The position numbers were made by a program, and so were the translations under genes. Positions 54,543 to 64,000 of a DNA stretch of 64,000 nt are shown here, in pieces; the first letter of the stretch is position 1, and the number at the start of each line of letters is the position of its first letter. The notes under the pieces were generated by a model, which worked only from the letters and a program-made list of their open reading frames with translations, searched no databases and was not told the origin of the DNA. Origin of the DNA: Exophiala sp. HKRS030 (lineage: Eukaryota; Ascomycota; Eurotiomycetes; Chaetothyriales; Herpotrichiellaceae); contig JAHWDD010000003.1 of the NCBI GenBank assembly GCA_023897205.1, positions 1,553,665 to 1,617,664 of the forward strand, read 5' to 3'.

Positions 54543-55196
54543 GCTTCAAAGGGCGCTGAATAGCTTTGCGCAATGAAAAGGCCAATGCGGGGAGGCGGAA
54601 GTCGAAGTGTTTGTGATTTTAAAGCCCTGGATCTTGCAAGGCAAACGGTGTGCGACAAGTCACACGAGAAAGAGGAAGAGTGTCGCCGAATCGCACACTC
54701 TGAAGCAACGAAGGGATGGGACGGGGGAGTTGTCAGTACAGAGAGTTGATTTGCATTGCTTGTTGCAGCCCCCCGGGGATTCCTGACTGGTTTTCGATGG
54801 CGCCGCCACACGCGTGTACAAGTGAAGCGTTCTGCCAACATCCGAGGCCTCCAACTTTTTTCATTACCGTGCAGCGTCATCCCTTGGGGGCTGCGCCACC
54901 TACAGATTGTTAAGGCAAGCTAAGATCGCTGCCCTGGTGGCGTATTTTAGAGGGACTCCAGAGGGGCCCTTGCACTCCGAAGCACCTATTAGATGTCCGT
55001 ATGGTATGCCTAGGACGTTTTCAACTCCACCATCTGGAAGGCCAGTGCATTCGAGCTGAGGCGGCTGTTAATGCAAAGGTAGCTTACGTACATCAATCTA
55101 CAGATATGATATCGTCGTCCAACAACTATACGTTAACCTGTTGTATCCGATGTCTATGAGATTGTACCCTCTACAATGTACTTGTCCTACACTCTT
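54543..55196. other. intergenic
   Basis: Promoter region of the RhoGAP gene and 3' flank of the NmrA-like gene. No additional gene is supported. Confidence 0.5.
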
Positions 55197-56480
55197 CTAC
55201 AACTTTCCTTTCCTTCCATCTTCTACAAGCTTGAGAACAGGTCGAAGATTCTCTGGCTGGATACGATCCCAGAGACTCCCCATTCCCGCCGTTTGTCCTC
55301 GAGCATCTTCGATCCTGAAAAACTGTTCTGCACTTTTGATTCTGTTGGGATGAATCTCGTCCAACAATTTATAATCCCGACGGATCACACCTTGATTGCG
55401 ACCTGAATATTTCCACATGTTGAAGAATCCTGTAAAATTCTGTCGAAATGTCATGGCCGCAGGATCCTATACAAGAGGAAAATGTTCAGTTGCTTTTCCA
55501 TCCGACTCCACGTTTGGCGTGACTTACTTTGGGATCAGCATTGTAACCACTCGTGGTGTTGGCCGCTCTAGCCGTGTTTCCACTCTTCCAGTAAGTGTCC
55601 AGGTCGGTTTCGATATATCTTGCCGGGTGACCAGTGACCTTTTCAAAGGCTTTGGCCAAATCATCGTAGTTGATATGATCAATGGCCACCTCCAGGTCCA
55701 TACCGTTTGATCTTTCCGGATGATCAAAAAGCCATCGTCCATAAAATTCACAATCGTCCAAGGACACGTGAACGACACCTCCGTCATTTCCCAATGGGAC
55801 TCTCCAAGTCACGATCCCTTCATCTTCCTCAACGCTCGGTGTGAAGATGGTACCTTTAGCGATGGCCATCTCAATGTACGGCCTAAACCATACCCCTCGA
55901 AGCCCCTGATGGTAAGTCGGTGGACATGACATGATACGACAAAGATGATGACGATGATGATAAAGGGTAAATCGATTGCTCTCACTCACCCGGTGGTAAA
56001 GACAGCCACTCCCATCTTGTCACTGTTGACTTTGTTCTGTGTTAGGATCCATTCCCCCACTCTTCCTTTGCCGTCGTAATGTCCGGTCCTGAATTTAGGA
56101 TCGTAACCACTCTTCTTGTAGACATAATCAAGATTGCCATAGACATAAAACTTGATGCCTTCCTCGAGAGCCAACTCGTAGCTCCGGATGGCCCAGTATA
56201 TTTCAGTCTTCTCTCCACAGTTGAAGCCGTCAATGTTGACAAATGCACCGTCACAGCCACGGAACCCTCGTCGAAGATCATCGTCGTTGGCAAAAGTACC
56301 TTCGACCAACTCGACATTCCCCAAGGCCAACAGCTCTTTCGCTCTGGCCGAGTTGACGTCCCGAGTCAAGACTCGGCATTTGTACTTTTTGTCCTTGACA
56401 AGGCCTCGAACCACTGGGATGCCTTGAGCCCCAGTTCCCCCAATGACAAAGATAAAAGATGTATGGTGATGCGAAGTCAT
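55197..56480 (-). CDS. NmrA-like Rossmann-fold protein
   Basis: NAD(P)-binding regulator or atypical short-chain dehydrogenase of the NmrA family. Exons are 56480-55990, 55882-55528 and 55466-55197. Introns are 107 bp (GTGAGT...GTTTAG) and 61 bp (GTAAGT...TATAG); 371 aa. The dinucleotide-binding motif is IGGTGAQG near residues 13-20, followed by VVRGLVKDKKYKCRVLTRD. The first splice joins VFTTG to PYIEMAIAKG, the conserved NmrA segment; the nearer acceptor ending CATCAG breaks the frame and was rejected. No SDR catalytic Tyr-x3-Lys pair is obvious, which agrees with a sensor role. The bZIP-DUF3425 gene lies 660 bp upstream on the same strand. The family is clear; the target is unknown. Confidence 0.9.
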
Positions 56481-57140
56481 GCTTGGATGATGTGTTCAAG
56501 AGGACAAAAACTTGATCGATGAACAACTCACTTGGTGAATCCAAAAGACAACGACCATTTGCCAAATTTTAAATCGCATTATTCGAGATCAAAGGATCTT
56601 GATTAGTCTTCCGTACCGTATATCGGCCGTAGCTAACAACTTTGTTTACTATTTCATGTCGTGGTTGAGACTCTTTTGTTGCCCTTTGCTGAAATTATCC
56701 CGTGGGCCACTCCGCTGCTGTCTTACCTAACTCCCTGTGATCGCTTCGAAACTGGATGCGCCATCATCAAGTCAAATCTTTGATCGAGGGTGTGACACCT
56801 TCGGATGCTTTGAGGGGATTTAAAAAAACCAGCCGATACCCAGAGGAGTAGTCGCGCAGACGTGGGTACCAACCTCTGATCACTAATCCATCAAAGAATT
56901 CGACAAAGTCGCCTTCCAGATCAAATCTTGTGTCACCTCGAGGGCTTGCTCGTGCTCTCTGGAGAGTGCTCGTATTGTGGATTGGAGTGTTGGTTCATTA
57001 AATTCGTAGCTACTATTGTCCTCTCTCTGTAGCTGATTTGACGTCCGGGGATTTCTTCTTTACTCCGGAGTCCGGACTTTGACAGGAGCACTGCCCACGC
57101 CCTTGAGCATTGAGCATCGAGAGAAATCCTCATGTGTCAT
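56481..57140. other. intergenic
   Basis: 660 bp between the bZIP stop codon and the NmrA-like start; contains the latter's promoter. No other feature is recognised. Confidence 0.5.
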
Positions 57141-58296
57141 TTACTCAATCTCGCATATTCTCTCAAAGTCCAAAGGTTCCTCACCTCTCCGTATCCTCCA
57201 GCGATTGCTATTTTCTTGAAATGCATGGGCACCTTTGATGAAGAACGGGTACTTTCTTGCAAAAGCCTCCGTCACCTCCCATCCATCCATGGCCCAGGGT
57301 TCTCCCCAAACGATCAGGCCGTTTGTCTCCTGGGTGTAGCACTGGTCCGTCCCTTCTATCTGACCGTCACCGACCAGATCCAAACAAAATTCCAAGTCGT
57401 TGATGTTTTGCTCTCCGTAACGGAGAATGTTGTCCCTGACAACGGGATCGGGGAAAATGTCCCACTGCGGATGATGTGCCATTGTCTTTTGGAGTTCGGT
57501 GGGTTGAAGTCCCGGTGGGAGGTGCCGGATGTTGGACGACGCACTCTGTGAGAGAGGCAAGAACGGTGATGGATACTCGTCCATGTACATGAGGTTGATG
57601 TCCAGGCCCAGCATCTCCACGTTGGAAATCAAACCCCGGTACACGTTGTAATACACCAACGAGATGAGGTGGTCGCTCGACAGAGGCGTCTGCCAGGAGA
57701 CGTTGTTCCGCTTCTCCTCCTCCAACCGCAGCACGAGATCCTTGATGGTACACAGCCTGTTCTCAAACGTGACTTGGAACCACTGCTGGCAGGAAAATCG
57801 GCTCCGGATGGAAACGAAAGCAGATCCTTTGCCGGGCTCGAACGCCTCGGCCGTGACATGCCATTGGCTCTTCGTCACATCCCTTCTTCCCACGACCACC
57901 GAATCGTTCAGGTCGACCCGCTCATGCAAGGGTTTACTCTTGATCCTCGCGGCGCGAGGACTAATGCCGTTTTGGTCTGGTGAAGAAGAAGAAAAAGAAG
58001 AGTCGCCGCTCTGACTGTCGGCCGCTTTCTTCAGTGCTGCAGCCTTGCGTCGTCCTAATTCGTCGCGTCAGCGTCGTGCAGCAATCAGTAAAGCCAATCT
58101 TTCCCCCCTTTCCCCAGGACTAAGAGACATGAAGATATGGAGACATACTTGCGGCTCGTTGGTTCAGTCTATTTTGTAGCTTTCGACGAATGGCCGGGTC
58201 TGTTATTCCCGACCACTCGTCGTCGAGGGAGTGCACGTCAGGATGGAGTTTTAATTCGGCGCGAATCGCGGGGACGGCGGGCACTCTGTCCATCAT
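57141..58296 (-). CDS. bZIP transcription factor with DUF3425 domain
   Basis: Probable nuclear regulator; the targets are unknown. Exons are 58296-58149 and 58054-57141, with a 93-bp intron (GTATGT...AATTAG); 353 aa. The splice falls inside the basic region and rebuilds NRLNQRAARRRKAAALKK (N-x7-R, bZIP type). The zipper part is short and irregular, as in other DUF3425 proteins. The C-terminal half (about residues 120-345) is the DUF3425 region, with PLSSDHLISLVYYNVYRG, the LPPGLQPTELQKTMAHHPQWDIFPDP block (cut here in reading as three parts) and the ending WGEPWAMDGWEVTEAFARKYPF. The start at 58296 is the first of two adjacent ATGs in a good context (GCAACCATG). An upstream exon cannot be excluded. 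The NmrA-like gene is the next gene downstream on the same strand. Confidence 0.88.
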
Positions 58297-59039
58297 GGTT
58301 GCCTCGTCAGTCGTCAAAGGACGTGGAAAATATGTGTGTTGTGTTCAGATTAGCAAGTGGACTCGGGAACTGCTTTCTCTCAAGACGCACTCTGCTGACG
58401 ACTAACAAGGTGCATTGAAGAGATTCGTTCCAGCATTTATTACGGCCGGAGAATGACCATGAGAAACCATTCTGCCTGTCCAGGCGTTGGGTGTGGAAGG
58501 ATTGGAACATGAAGGGGCGAATGAAACAGCCTGATGCACGGTCCCTTATCCCAAGGTGTAAAAGCCTCATGCAACATGCTGACAGTGGATCATCTTTATT
58601 TCCGACCGTAACCAACCACAATGTCACAGTAACGTCTTGCCAAAAAATCTCCTACACTACGAGACAGTACTGCACAGTACGGATCAATACTTGTAGACAT
58701 CAAAAGGAGCCTCACTCCCCATCGACCTCGATTCAATGTGTTTTCTCACCTACTTGAATGCTTCAACAACATCGTAACCTCTTGTGAAACCTCAATGCCC
58801 TTCGACGACACAAATAGGAAACCTGAAAGACTCTCATTCATCGCCCGATTATTATGCGATTGAGATACAGATTATACCCTGGAAATCTTCCCATCCCTCG
58901 ATAAACGAATGTTCCCATGACCTTTCGATTGCTCCAGACCACTGACAAGGCCGATGAAGGCCGTTGTTTCAATACACCCAACCACCCGACACAAAAAATA
59001 CGTCTCTATGGTACAGTACTCGTGCGTGCCATGTAGAAA
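58297..59039. other. intergenic
   Basis: Upstream of the bZIP gene and downstream of the adhesin-like gene; no coding frame or RNA gene is supported. Confidence 0.5.
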
Positions 59040-60650
59040 CTAACACCTGAACTGAGCACTGCCACTTCCGCCCTCCAAGATCTCCACGATCCTCCCCTCC
59101 TTCATGCCTCTATAGCCATATAGCTCTCGGGAGTTTTCTTTCTGAACAGTCAAATCTCGACCGTCCGCTCTGACGCTTCCAGACCCATTGACTTTGACAT
59201 GGACCATGCCCTCCCATTCTTGAGGATAGTGGATGTTCATACTGCCACTACCTTGGACAACGTGTCGTGCTTGAATGGCTCTCACAGCCCCTGTCGAAGT
59301 TAGAGGGCTTATGACTCTGAGATACTGGCTCCCCGAGGTCGTTGTGGTGGAAATGTTGGATACAGAATCGTTCTCCGATACCCCGACGGTATGTATGGAC
59401 AAGTTCAGCGAGCCGGAGTGCATGGAGATGGTTGTGGACCCGCCATTTCCATGCACCAAGTCACCCGACACGCTACCAGAGTTTGTCGAGATATCTGTGA
59501 TCAAGGTTCTGTGATTGGCCATCTCTGGGATGACGGGCTTGCGGAAGAGACCGCCACCAGAGCTGAATCTGACATGTACGCTGCCCGATTTCGTCGCCAG
59601 ACGAAGAACAGCTGGTTTGTCTCCAGACTGAACCTGAATGTTGACATTAATGCTCCCACTAACCGTCGAGAGGTCGAGAAGGTCGTACAGCTGGTATGTT
59701 CCAGTGATGGAATGAGAAGTCTCGTGTTCGCGATGTTCGCGCTTCGGAAAAGGAGGCCAGGGTGATGATGAAGGTTCAGGGCTGAAGACTGGGAACTGCC
59801 TCTTGTTATCCTGTACACCCACGTGTCAGTAAGATTGTTTTGAGGAACGATGACAGATAATGAGGCCCTGTACTTTCGAGAACGACTTGCACAAGCCGGG
59901 GATCATCAACCACAAGCACAGGAGGAGAGCGAATGTAAACCAGCAAATCTTCTTGAATCGACGAGCGCGTTCCTTGTGGCACTCCCGCCGTCGACCCCAT
60001 CGTCGGCCTCCGCAGCCTCGACCTCGACCTCGACCTTCACCATGGCGCCTCGTCCACCATCGTCTCCCCCGGCCCCATCTACCATTAGAGCCTAGGAAGG
60101 CGGTTCCATCGTCCGACTCGTTATTGTCGTAGTTTCGGTCTGGACGCTGATGACTGCACGTATGGTACGGAAATTGGACTGGTTCAGGAAGATTTGCGCC
60201 GTCTTCGTCGTCTCGAAAAGGGCGTTGCACGTGGGAAATTGAGGGAGAACCAAGTGTACTGGGGGCGCTTACAATCTCTGGTTGTGCCGGCACTGCTCTT
60301 TGCACATTCGGAGAGGCAGAGGTGGTGGGTGGTTGAGATTGAGTAGTATCGGAAGGAGTGTACATGGGTGGTGGATCGGACGGATCTATTTCTTGTGATA
60401 GTTGCGGATATTGAACATCTCGAGACTCTTCACCGTCAACGGTCGATGCTGTCGGCGTCCGGTTTGTCGCGGGTGTCTCGCCTGCGAAATTGTCTGCCCA
60501 TGATCCTGCAGAAGCCAGCCTCTGGGCTTCTGCTGCGGCTGACCTTGATTTGTCTGAGCTGGATGGAGTATGGGATGCAGACTCGGACGCTGCACCTTCT
60601 TCGGAGAACGTCTCGTACGAACGAGGAGGGTACTGTTTGCGGATGGTCAT
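59040..60650 (-). CDS. type II membrane protein with DUF4097/adhesin-like ectodomain
   Basis: Function unknown. Exons are 60650-59874 and 59810-59040, with a 63-bp intron (GTACAG...TACAG, phase 0); 515 aa. The start is the first ATG of the frame. Residues 1-190 are disordered and polar, with a PPMY (PPxY) motif near residue 95. A Gly/Arg/Trp-rich juxtamembrane block follows (about 193-232). Residues about 236-256 form a single membrane helix (ICWFTFALLLCLWLMIPGLC). The positive inside flank predicts a cytosolic N-terminus and an outer C-terminus. The C-terminal 250 residues are rich in repeated SGS and GSG turns between short beta strands (LSTVSGSINVNIQV, TKSGSVHVRF, TNSGSVSGDL, MHSGSLNLSI, VQGSGSMNIHY, VNGSGSVRAD). 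This is the pattern of DUF4097-type right-handed beta-helix or adhesin domains. Confidence 0.8.
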
Positions 60651-61709
60651 GATCACCCAATGTCTGTGTGGAACTGAGGGTGGATCAGGTCATCGATATG
60701 AAAGGAAGCGTGCGAAGTGGGATGTCAAATGGTTGCGCTCGCCGGAGAATGTGTATTTGGCTCGTCCAGGCAAAGATATTGCAGGACTGGTAGCGGTCGT
60801 AGGAGTTGATGGAGTTTCTTTTTTGATTGTAGTGGGAAGGGAAAACAATGCGATGCGAGTCACCTGAGGCCGGCGTTATGAGAGGCAGAATGTCACCTAG
60901 AACTGAGGGGGGGGAAAGTTGCGGGCGAGAAACACAGGCAGCAATGAACGACTTCCTTGAAATCCCCTCAGTCCTCTGGTCTCTCTGGTCAAGGACAAGC
61001 TTCGCGGGCCAGGGAGCATCATCCCTGCAAGGGCCTCATGTTCGGGCTGAGTGATATCTCCGCACTCTGCATCTCGGGCCCGACGACAGTCGTCTATAGG
61101 CAGACGGGAATGCAGCGTGTTATCCACTGACACGCTTTGTCATGAGACAGAGACAACCTTACTGGCCCCAGGTCCGAATACGTCAACATAGCTCCAATGC
61201 TGACTGCCATGTTAAAAACGTCATGGGTATATTTCCACTGATAAGACGGCTGTTCCTGCTACAGTAGGGTGAGGTGCACTGATTCTTGTACGAAAAAGAC
61301 AACCTATATCGATCTCAATGAAGATCATCATGAGGCTCAGAAACAGAGGAACGCAGTGAGTGAAGAGGCGCCGTAAAAAGGCATTGGTACTGGACTGGGT
61401 TTTATCGTGGATTTTATGTTATTAATTCGCATTGACGACACTAGACGCCCAACTGTATCTAGGGTCTCATATGGGCTGGTGATGCTGTTAGTGAATTTGG
61501 TCAGAGCAAATCCAGTCGATCCCAATCACCAAGACCATCAATGAATGTACACAACTCCGTCGCTGATGCCACGCTAAATGTCGACTTCGATGCTGAAAAA
61601 CTCAAGATCTCGCTCAAGACTGTGCAAAGGCTTTTAGGTGGTATCACTTAGCAGGCAACAATAAAAAAAATTCAAGTCGTCCTTCGCCCCTGGTCGGTCG
61701 GTCGGTCGA
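60651..61709. other. intergenic
   Basis: About 1.06 kb with the promoter of the adhesin-like gene on the left and the 3' flank of the coiled-coil gene on the right. A G8 run sits near 60907. No gene is supported. Confidence 0.5.
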
Positions 61710-63295
61710 TTAAGCATATCCAAGATTCTCGAGGATGGCCTTGGCTTCGTTGTGTGGGAGTCCAGCTACGCCCAATGCTCGTACCTGGCTGCCCCTTCGC
61801 AGACGTTGGAGACCGACCGCGACTTTCCATCCTTCACTCTGGGAGAGGATGAAGACATATTTCTTTCCTTCTTGGTCTCGAATGCTTGCTCGAAGGACAT
61901 GGATACCATCCAATTCGCAGCTCTGGAAGGAATTTCATCAGTAACGTCGCTTCTGAAATCACCGCGAGAAGAGAGAATTTATAAGGGAGATTGCGATCCA
62001 TGCAAGGATCGTGCGCAAACACATAGCGATGCACATACCTCTGCTAATTTCATCGTCCAAGCCTTCACATCCCATTCACGTTGCGGGACACCGCGAACAT
62101 CATCGTCGATGAACAAGCCCTCAGTAGTAATGCGAAGGATGAGCCCATCAGTGACATTGCCTTGTCCCGATACGAGTTGTGAGATTGGGGTCCGCATGAA
62201 AGCGTTGTTGAAAGAAAAGACTCCCTTAATAATGATCTTGTCGGGGTCCTTTGTTGAATATGGCCCTCGTGCCGATGCTGGAGGAGTAGTCTTTGCGGTA
62301 CTTTCTGATGGTGCATAGGATGATTCCGAGTACATTGATGCAGCTGAGTTGGCCTTGTATGGTCTTCTCGGCCGATCATATGGGCGAAACGAATATGCAT
62401 CGTCTTCGCGCTCTGTCCTTGCCGATGGCATCGGAGGCCGTTTCGCTGCAGCTTCTGCCGCTTTTCGTGCGTTTTCCTTCTCTGCAGCTTCAACGGCCGC
62501 TTTGGCAGCGGCATCCTTCTCCTTCTGTTGGCGTTCTCGATCTTCACGTTCTTTTTTCTCCCTACGTTCACGTTCGAGTCTTTCGAGGGTATCTTTTTCT
62601 CTTTGCTTCTGTCGCTCCTTTTCGAGCTCTTCTCTCCTCCTCTTTAAGTCCTCTGCACGCTTCCGCTCTTCTTCTCGTTTCCTCGTTTCCTCTCTCGCCT
62701 TCTCCCAGCTGGACTTGGCACCTGTTGTGTTCGCCTTTGTGTTGGCCTGAGGGGTTGGTCTCTGCCATGACGACTGTGGTGGAGGAGCATTCGCTCCATG
62801 GTTTGGCGGCGGTGGAGGAGGAGACTGTGCACTCGGTTGAGGTCCTGGTTGTGCGTGAGCATAGCCCCTAGTATTATTGAAACCTGTGTAGCCTGGCCCT
62901 GCAGAACCTCCAGGGCCTGAGGACGTACTTGGTCCGCTAGAAGAGGCCGGCTGCGCCCACTCGCTCTGTGTTTTGCCAAATGCCCACGCAACCACTGCCA
63001 CACCACATATGAGCATGAACACACCACCACCGCCACTGTTGATGGTAGTGAAAAGCCATTCTTTGACGACCGGCACTGCAGTTGTGTAGATGAAGAACGT
63101 CGCAGCCGTGCAGAAGACCCCAGCCAGGAAGCTGTTCCGTTGGGTTTGCAACGAGGGTAGGTAGAGGAACCCGGAGCCCGACGAATGCGGAGGAATGACA
63201 AAGATGTCATACCTGCCATCAGGAAGACCCCCCGACCTGCCACCGCCTTGAGGGTTGGAGCCATGCGGCGGCGGCGGAGGTGGAGGAGGCTCCAT
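61710..63295 (-). CDS. two-TM coiled-coil protein, unknown function
   Basis: I do not recognise a named family. Exons are 63295-62039 and 61922-61710, with a 116-bp intron (GTATGT...TTCCAG, phase 0); 489 aa. The start has a Met-Glu-Pro8 run and a Gly-rich stretch, then GRYDIFVIPPHSSGSGFLYLP. Two membrane helices lie at about 55-77 and 90-107. A Pro/Gly/Ser-rich linker leads to a highly charged coiled coil at about 200-300 (repeated EEERKRAEDLKRRREELE style). The C-terminal ~130 residues look globular: DPDKIIIKGVFSFNNAF, DGLILRITTEGLFIDDD, REWDVKAWTMKLAE, and then, after the intron, SCELDGIHVLRASIRD and KYVFILSQSEGWKVAVGLQRL. The intron join keeps this globular part continuous. The globular tail suggests a conserved cytosolic domain, perhaps on the ER or nuclear envelope; this is inference. 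Confidence 0.8.
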
Positions 63296-64000
63296 GAGAG
63301 CAAAGCCCTCGGGAAAGAGGTGTGTGTTCTATTATGTCCGTAAACAAGTGTGTAGAAAGTGTCGACCAAGAGTTGGAGCCTTCTTCTTCATATTAAGATC
63401 GACTGCGCCCTGAGCAGTATTGGGGACGTGAGAGTGAGTCCGAGCTTTGGTTGGAAATCGTGAAGCACCGCAGCGTAGAAGATGGTAGGTAGATATTATG
63501 TACCGACGAGACTATGTTGCATGAATCGATTGTGACGTTGGTGTTTGGAGAGGGTGCAAAGGTATGGACAGTTTGCGGCAGAGTTTTTCCAGGAGCACGA
63601 AGAATGCAATCAACCGGGGGGGGGTGTTGGCGAGTGTATGGTATGGTGACGATGGCTGTACTGTATGTGTTCAAGGGAGGCAAGCAGGACAGGGCCAGTT
63701 GTTTGGGCTGGCGCTAGGCGGGCACGAACAAAAAGTCAGGCCGACGAAAGGCTCAGGGCCATCTTCCGGGGAACCAGGATGGTGGAAAGAGCAAGACCCA
63801 GTCGGACTGTGTGATGGTTCAGTTCACACTCCGTACGGCTATGATGAGACTGGCCAGAAAATATCCGGGAAAAAGAGACAGTGGGAAGCGAATGAAGACT
63901 TATCAAGATGATCTTGATTTCATTATCACCTCACTCCCAGGCAGGATTAAAGGAGCAAAAATTTCAGATCCCATCACCCATGATACCCGATAAATATATT
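63296..64000. other. right edge, gene-free
   Basis: Promoter region of the coiled-coil gene. Plus-strand frames up to about 115 codons show no domain. A G8 run (63618-63625) and a variant of the recurring 9-mer (CACTCCGTAC near 63825) are present. Confidence 0.45.

Noticed and set aside
55883..55918. Acceptor ending CATCAG for intron 1 of the NmrA-like gene
   Set aside because: It gives the wrong phase and separates TTG from PYIEM; the acceptor ending GTTTAG restores both.
1..64000. Transposons, CRISPR arrays, biosynthetic clusters or viral insertions
   Set aside because: No transposase, reverse transcriptase, long terminal or inverted repeat, CRISPR-like repeat array, PKS/NRPS/terpene enzyme or viral gene was seen on either strand.

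Overview
The window is nuclear DNA of a filamentous ascomycete (Pezizomycotina). The evidence is short spliceosomal introns (mostly 46-116 bp, GT...AG, often with a CTAAC/CTGAC-like branch site), monocistronic genes on both strands, and a gene set typical of moulds: FluG, Zn2Cys6 and bZIP-DUF3425 transcription factors, NmrA, an F-BAR/RhoGAP protein, a spherulin-like cupin and Mot1. Gene style and content suggest Eurotiomycetes, possibly a black-yeast-like lineage, but this is inference without any search.

Layout, left to right. 1-1.5 kb: no supported gene. 1.5-9.1 kb: an ING-type PHD protein (-), a Gfd2/YDR514C-like DEDD exonuclease (+) and a secreted Ser/Thr-rich protein (-). 9.8-15.0 kb: a four-exon Zn2Cys6 factor (-) and a CPSF6-like RRM protein (-). 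16-20 kb: Sec61 gamma (+) and a DCAF11/LEC14B WD40 protein (-). 20.3-23 kb: a secreted lysozyme-like protein (-) and a decayed kinase-like pseudogene (+). 23.5-29.5 kb: a single-pass membrane protein (-), Sec39 (-) and the complex I subunit NDUFS5 (+). 30.7-36.6 kb: Mot1 (+). 38-43.7 kb: a secreted cupin (+), an uncertain short locus, a MAPEG protein (+) and a LIM-like gene broken by two in-frame TAG codons (+). 44-51 kb: FluG (-), an ExoIII/APE-type endonuclease (+) and an F-box protein (+). 51.7-63.3 kb: an Rgd1-like RhoGAP (-), an NmrA-like protein (-), a bZIP-DUF3425 factor (-), a type II membrane protein with an adhesin-like domain (-) and a two-TM coiled-coil protein of unknown function (-).

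Most genes are unrelated housekeeping or regulatory genes. There is no biosynthetic cluster, transposon, CRISPR array or tRNA that I can support. Exon-intron structures were worked out by hand from reading frames, splice consensus and protein-family continuity; phases were checked so that every spliced model is a multiple of three.

The main oddities are: (1) a LIM-like gene whose zinc finger only matches the consensus if an in-frame TAG is read through; (2) a kinase-like pseudogene with several independent lesions; (3) abrupt GC-rich, stop-poor blocks inside otherwise ordinary genes (FluG, F-box, RhoGAP and WD40 3' ends, the whole cupin gene) that also create long false antisense ORFs; (4) two introns of length divisible by three with no stop, which could give in-frame isoforms; (5) an over-represented intergenic 9-mer, TACGGAGTA; (6) several genes with coding first exons of only 13-28 nt. 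I did not find a clear new multi-gene system.
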